Assembly (NCBI GenBank): GCA_035447605.1
Contig: DAOTHJ010000004.1
Coordinates: forward strand, 67,737 to 131,736
Direction of reading: 5' to 3'
Source of the DNA: UMGS1668 sp035447605
Lineage (GTDB): Bacteria > Bacillota > Clostridia > Oscillospirales > Ruminococcaceae
Length of the DNA stretch: 64,000 nucleotides
Below, in pieces: positions 60,105 through 64,000 of this stretch (position 1 is the first letter of the stretch; the number at the start of each line of letters is the position of its first letter). The notes beneath the pieces were generated by a model that did no database searches, was not told where the DNA came from, and saw only the letters and a list, made by a program, of their open reading frames with translations. The position numbers were made by a program, and so were the translations under genes.

Positions 60105-62216
60105 ATGAGAGACCGCAGGGAAGCGGAAGAAAAGGCAAAGGCGCTGGCTGCGCAGATGACGCTGGATGAGGCGGCTTCGATGCTGCACCACAGCCCGCCG
60201 GCCATTGAGCGGCTGGGCATTCCGCCTTACGGCTTCTGGAACGAGGCGCTGCACGGCATCGCACGGGCCGGGATCGCGACCGTCTTTCCGCAGGCGATCG
60301 CCATGGCCGCCATGTTTGATACGGAGACCATGAGGAAGATCGGTGAGGCAGTCTCCACCGAGGCGCGGGCGAAATTTAACGAGAACTGCCGCCACGGCGA
60401 CTTTGATCTCTTCAAGGGCCTGACCTTCTGGAGCCCGAACGTCAACATCTTCCGCGACCCGAGATGGGGCCGCGGGCAGGAGACCTACGGCGAGGATCCG
60501 TACCTGACCGCCCGTACGGCCTGCGCCTATATTGAAGGAATTCAAGGGAACGGAACATACCTGAGAGCCGCCGCGACCGCCAAGCATTTCGCCGTTCACA
60601 GCGGGCCGGAAGCGCTCCGCCACCGCATGGATGCGGAACCCTCCATGAAAGATTTCCGCGAGACGTATCTGCCGGCCTTCGAGGCCTGTGTCCGCGAGGC
60701 GGAGGTCGAGATCGTGATGGGCGCCTATCAGCGTCTGTTCCATGAGCCTTGCTGCGGCAGCGGGCTGCTGCTCAAAAAAATCCTGCGCGGCGAATGGGGT
60801 TTTCGCGGGCACGTCGTCTCCGATTTCGAGGCGATCGAGGATTTTTACATCGGCCACAAGGTCGTAAAAAGCCGTGAGGAGGCCTGCGCGCTGGCCCTCA
60901 ACAACGGCTGCGACGGAAACAGCGGTTACAGCTACATAAACTCCGCGGCGGACGCTTGCCGCCATGGGCTCATCTCCGAGGAAACGATCCGCGCCGCCGC
61001 CGTCCATATGCTGACCACCCGCTACATGCTGGGCATCATGCCGGGGCAGGAGACGGAATATGACAAAATTTCCTACGAAAAAGTGGAGTGCCCGGAGCAT
61101 ATTGCTCTGGCCCTCGAGGCCTGCAAAAAATCCTGCGTGCTGCTGAAAAAAGGCTCCTGCCTGCCGCTCGATCTCTCGAAGATCGGTACGCTCGGCGTCA
61201 TCGGGCCGAACGCCAACAGCCGCCGCGCACTAATGGGCAACTACTACGGCAGTTCCTCCCGCTATATCACCGTGCTCGAAGGGATTCAGGATGCCGCCGG
61301 CGAACAGATCCGCATACTCACTTCGAACGGCAGCGGCCTGTTTGAGGATCACACGGAATTCAACACGGAGCGCAACAATCTGATGAGCGAAGCGCTGACC
61401 GTCGCGGAAAGAAGCGACGTCGTGCTCTTGGTGCTTGGGCTGGATGAGCGGCTCGAAGCCGAGGAGCCGGACGCCTCCAACCCGGATGCACTCGGCGACC
61501 GAAAGGATCTTTATCTGCCGGCCGTGCAGCGCGAAATGGCCGACGCCGTGCTCAAAATCGGCAAACCGACCGTCCTCGTGCTCATGGCCGGGAGCTGCCT
61601 CGACATTGAGGAGATCGCAGACTGCTGCGATTCCGTTTTGCTCTGCTGGTATCCCGGCGCGCGCGGCGGAAAGGCCGTCGCCGATCTGCTCTTCGGCAAA
61701 GCATCCCCCTCCGGCAAGCTGCCGGTCACGTTCTACCGCAATTCGTGGCTTGCCGGGCATGACTTCTGCGACTACGGGATGACCGGCCGCACCTACCGCT
61801 ACCTCAACGAGGAGCCGCTCTATCCCTTCGGCTACGGCCTGACCTACGGCGACGTCTCCGTGACCGGGGCGGAACCGGTCTCTTCCGGCAAAGAGGGCGT
61901 CACGTTCCGCGTCGGCGCAAAAAACGAGGGCCCCATGGATACGGAGGACGTGATCGAAGTCTATGTGAAGGACGCCTCGCCCTTCGCGCCGAAAAATCCC
62001 CGCCTCTGCGCCTACAAAAAAATCTTTCTCGCGGCCGGCGAAGAAAGAACGTTTGAGGTTACGCTTTCGCCGGAGACGTTCCTGATATATAACGACGCGG
62101 GGGAGCATATCGCCGGCGCCGGGCACTGCGCGCTCTGGTTCGGTACCGGCCAGCCGGATGCCCGAAGCGCGAAGCTGACCGGAAAACATCCGGTTCGGCT
62201 CGAGTGGAAATACTGA
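60105..62216 (+). CDS. GH3 beta-glucosidase or beta-xylosidase
   Basis: A 703-residue glycoside hydrolase family 3 enzyme. The order is TIM barrel with 'FWSPNVNIFRDPRWGRGQE' and 'AATAKHFAVHSGPE', nucleophile Asp in 'GHVVSDFEAIEDF', an alpha/beta sandwich ('VIGPNANSRRALMGNYYG'), and a C-terminal fibronectin-III-like domain. The compact 'NEALHGIARAG' start and the sandwich are seen in both xylosidases and glucosidases. GGGGAGG precedes the ATG at 60105. No signal peptide, so it acts inside the cell. Monocistronic. Confidence 0.92.
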   Translation: MRDRREAEEKAKALAAQMTLDEAASMLHHSPPAIERLGIPPYGFWNEALHGIARAGIATVFPQAIAMAAMFDTETMRKIGEAVSTEARAKFNENCRHGDFDLFKGLTFWSPNVNIFRDPRWGRGQETYGEDPYLTARTACAYIEGIQGNGTYLRAAATAKHFAVHSGPEALRHRMDAEPSMKDFRETYLPAFEACVREAEVEIVMGAYQRLFHEPCCGSGLLLKKILRGEWGFRGHVVSDFEAIEDFYIGHKVVKSREEACALALNNGCDGNSGYSYINSAADACRHGLISEETIRAAAVHMLTTRYMLGIMPGQETEYDKISYEKVECPEHIALALEACKKSCVLLKKGSCLPLDLSKIGTLGVIGPNANSRRALMGNYYGSSSRYITVLEGIQDAAGEQIRILTSNGSGLFEDHTEFNTERNNLMSEALTVAERSDVVLLVLGLDERLEAEEPDASNPDALGDRKDLYLPAVQREMADAVLKIGKPTVLVLMAGSCLDIEEIADCCDSVLLCWYPGARGGKAVADLLFGKASPSGKLPVTFYRNSWLAGHDFCDYGMTGRTYRYLNEEPLYPFGYGLTYGDVSVTGAEPVSSGKEGVTFRVGAKNEGPMDTEDVIEVYVKDASPFAPKNPRLCAYKKIFLAAGEERTFEVTLSPETFLIYNDAGEHIAGAGHCALWFGTGQPDARSAKLTGKHPVRLEWKY

Positions 62217-62321
62217 CCCGCACCCGGAACGGCCGGTAGAGGACCGAGGGGAGGGCGATCTCTCGGAGCGGCACTCTTCCCGCAAAAACCGTCGGGCTCC
62301 GAATATCGGATTGGAAAAGCA

Positions 62322-62364
62322 AAAAAAGTCCGGGGCCTCCCTGCGGAGACTCCGGACTTTTTGA
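62322..62364. terminator. Terminator between GH3 and tmk
   Basis: AAAAAAAGTCCGG pairs with CCGGACTTTTT with an inner CCTC/GGAG stem; suited to both converging genes. Confidence 0.87.
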
Positions 62365-62396
62365 TTTCTTATGGGCCAAAACGGAGAGCTTTTGTT

Positions 62397-63029
62397 TTAC
62401 CCGAGCAGGCCATCCACGATTTTTTGCGTGTCGGCCGCCACTTCCTCAATGGAGCGCCCGGCGTCGACGCGGACGATGTTCTCCCGGCCTTTGAGCAGCT
62501 CAAACGCCTTCTCAAACTGCTTCCGCGTCTTTTCAATCAGCGCGGCATCCCGCTCGAAGATTTCAAAATGCTCCCGGCCGGCGCGGAGATGGCCGAAGCA
62601 CGTCTCCGGGTCGAGATCATAGAAAATGCAGAGATCCGGCCTCAGGATGACCGGGCAATTGAGATTCATGCGGGCGACCCACTCGGGGTCGGTCTCCATG
62701 CCCTGATAGGCGAAGGAGGAATAATAATACCGGTCGCAGACGACGTCGAACCCCCGCGCGAGATACTGACGGATGCCGTCCTCCGGGTCGGCGTTGTGGC
62801 GGATTCGGTCGGCAAGAAAGAGCGCGGCCAGCTCCTCCGGCGTGCGAGAAATTCCTCCACCGAGCGTCTCCCGGATGATCCTGCCGATGTCGGATCCGGT
62901 CGGTTCCGCGGTGAGCTGCACCTGCCGGCCTTTCGCGCGCAGATACTCCGCCAGCAGCTTCGCCTGCGTGCTCTTTCCGGAGCCGTCAAGCCCCTCCAAA
63001 ACAATAAAAAAACTTCTCTGATCCGTCAT
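62397..63029 (-). CDS. tmk: Thymidylate kinase
   Basis: A 210-residue enzyme making dTDP from dTMP. The P-loop is 'LEGLDGSGKSTQAKLL', the DR(Y) motif is in 'VVCDRYYYSSFAYQGM', and the lid region has 'HLRAGREHFEIFERD'. In many dTMP kinases the P-loop has E/D-G-x-D-G-S-G-K-S/T, as here. Length fits (about 205-215). The ATG follows an AAGGGG stretch. It is divergent from ispD, with 118 bases between. Confidence 0.93.
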   Translation of the reverse strand: MTDQRSFFIVLEGLDGSGKSTQAKLLAEYLRAKGRQVQLTAEPTGSDIGRIIRETLGGGISRTPEELAALFLADRIRHNADPEDGIRQYLARGFDVVCDRYYYSSFAYQGMETDPEWVARMNLNCPVILRPDLCIFYDLDPETCFGHLRAGREHFEIFERDAALIEKTRKQFEKAFELLKGRENIVRVDAGRSIEEVAADTQKIVDGLLG

Positions 63030-63082
63030 ACCGGCGCCCCTTTTCGCATATTACAAAACCATTGTAATCCTATAAGGAAACC

Positions 63083-63111
63083 TTGTCAAACAAGGGATTC
63101 CATGGTATAAT
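63083..63111 (+). promoter_or_regulatory. Promoter of ispDF
   Basis: TTGTCA (63083-63088), a 17-base spacer and TATAAT (63106-63111), 37 bases before the ispD ATG. Confidence 0.75.
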
Positions 63112-63147
63112 GAAATTTACAAATTTTAGCATACTGGAGGGACGGAC

Positions 63148-63879
63148 ATGGAGGAATATTACGAAACGAGCCTGTTCAGCAGACCGTTCGTCAGCGCGGT
63201 CATCGTCGCTGCCGGCGATTCCATCCGCATGGGCGGCAGCGACAAGCAGTTTCTGGAGATCAACGGTGTGCCCGTTCTGGTGCGTTCCATGCGCGCGTTT
63301 GAGGTTTGCCCGGTGATCGGCGAGATCATCGTTGTGACGAAGGCGGAATCCGTCCGCAAGGTCGATTCCCTCGCCCTCGAATTCGGCATCACCAAATACC
63401 GCGGCGCGGTGCCCGGCGGCGCCAAACGGGCGGAATCCGTGCGCAGCGGCGTGCTCGCCGTTTCCGACCAGGTGGAATTCGTCGCGATTCACGACGGCGC
63501 GCGCCCTCTGGTACTGCCTGAAGATATTGAGAAATGCGCGCAGGACGCCTTCCGCTGCGGGGCGGCCGTGCTCGCCGTGCCGGTCGTCGACACGATCAAA
63601 TACGGCAAGAAAAACGGCTTTGTCGAATATACGCCCGCGAGGGAACGCCTCTTCGCCGTGCAGACGCCGCAGATTTTTGAAAAATCCGCTTACCTCACCG
63701 CGATGGAGCGCGCGTTCCGCGAGCTGCCCGACTGGACGGACGACAGCCGCATCTTTGAGAACGACGCCCGCAAGGTCTTTCTGACGCAGGGCTCCCGCGA
63801 CAACATCAAGATCACGAGCCCCGAGGATATCGCCGCGGCGGAGGCCCTGCTGAAGCTGCGGGGAGGCAAAAAATTATGA
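63148..63879 (+). CDS. ispD: 2-C-methyl-D-erythritol 4-phosphate cytidylyltransferase
   Basis: A 243-residue enzyme of the MEP isoprenoid pathway, joining CTP and methylerythritol phosphate. It has 'VIVAAGDSIRMGGSDKQFL', a variant of the AAGxGxRM...KQ motif, and 'FVAIHDGARPLV', 'VPVVDTIKY' and 'AVQTPQIFEKS'. A 14-residue N-terminal extension is slightly longer than usual. GGAGGG precedes the ATG. It overlaps ispF by ATGA. Confidence 0.94.
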   Translation: MEEYYETSLFSRPFVSAVIVAAGDSIRMGGSDKQFLEINGVPVLVRSMRAFEVCPVIGEIIVVTKAESVRKVDSLALEFGITKYRGAVPGGAKRAESVRSGVLAVSDQVEFVAIHDGARPLVLPEDIEKCAQDAFRCGAAVLAVPVVDTIKYGKKNGFVEYTPARERLFAVQTPQIFEKSAYLTAMERAFRELPDWTDDSRIFENDARKVFLTQGSRDNIKITSPEDIAAAEALLKLRGGKKL

Positions 63880-64000
63880 GGATCGGCCACGGCTACGACG
63901 TCCACCGGCTGGTTCCCGGGCGAAAGCTGATTCTCGGCGGCGCGGAGATCCCTTGCGAAGAGGGGCTGCTCGGCCATTCCGACGCCGACGTGCTCACGCA
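63876..64000 (+). CDS. ispF: 2-C-methyl-D-erythritol 2,4-cyclodiphosphate synthase, cut by window end
   Basis: The first 41 codons are seen: 'MRIGHGYDVHRLVPGRKLI' with the metal ligands D and H of the GYDVH motif, then 'LGGAEIPCEEGLLGHSDAD', the second family signature. It follows ispD in the MEP pathway order, coupled by ATGA behind GGGAGG. The rest lies beyond the window. Confidence 0.95.
   Translation, partial: MRIGHGYDVHRLVPGRKLILGGAEIPCEEGLLGHSDADVLT

Overview
The window looks like a chromosome segment from a high-GC, endospore-forming member of the Clostridia (Bacillota), probably an anaerobic gut-type lineage. The evidence is a spoIIID gene, a 5' fragment resembling spmA, a SpoVT/AbrB-type regulator with a zinc tail, a ClpE-type Clp ATPase, DUF1836, DUF5711 and ComF proteins, strong GGAGG ribosome sites and frequent TTG/GTG starts. 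It is a draft scaffold: exactly 100 N lie at 46169-46268, inside a tandem repeat. I see no prophage, transposase, CRISPR array or rRNA.

Layout. 1-3.0 kb: spmA-like fragment, an AbrB regulator, a structured repeat cluster, then a leftward operon (small membrane protein, alr, rimI). 3.1-5.7 kb: ilvBN and an AT-richer GNAT gene. 5.8-8.9 kb: a leftward lipoprotein, AEC transporter and nagB, then four tRNAs (Gly, Arg, His, Gln). 9.1-18.6 kb: HAD hydrolase, comF, clpE-like, pgsA-like, cvpA-like, DUF5711, an ECF S-component and recG. 18.7-28.5 kb: LysR regulator, membrane proteins, a TfoX-N protein, a membrane-anchored XRE protein, a P1/DmpA peptidase, a DUF805 gene broken by one in-frame TGA, D-lyxose isomerase, a radical-SAM protein and a YczE-like protein. 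28.9-31.6 kb: malQ, tRNA-Leu and an AT-richer methyltransferase. 32-36.4 kb: a many-TM LuxR protein followed by an operon of a solo LuxR HTH protein, two lipoproteins and two zinc-ribbon proteins. 36.7-44.5 kb: a GAF/HD-GYP phosphodiesterase, the feo iron locus with its DtxR-type repressor and three palindromic boxes, DUF1836 and an hflK/hflC-like pair. 45-53 kb: amrS and a fused Memo/AMMECR1 gene, a large lipoprotein, a flavodoxin, spoIIID and adenine deaminase. 53-64 kb: tex, GH1, a sugar kinase, sir2, GH3, tmk, ispD and the start of ispF.

Common themes are plant-sugar use (GH1, GH3, malQ, lyxose isomerase, PfkB kinase), ferrous iron uptake under a metal-dependent repressor, and envelope or lipid functions. 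Translational coupling by ATGA overlaps is frequent (alr/rimI, ilvB/ilvN, cvpA/pgsA, luxR/lipoprotein, the zinc-ribbon pair, ispD/ispF).

The most unusual feature is a recurring type of intergenic tandem repeat in which the unit carries the end of the neighbouring gene. The clearest cases are the amrS start (72-73 bp units, each with its own ribosome site and a 17-codon reading frame) and the GH1 3' end (about 140-bp units). Older versions lie at the malQ and lysR 3' ends. A separate 96-bp structured repeat with nested hairpins follows rimI.
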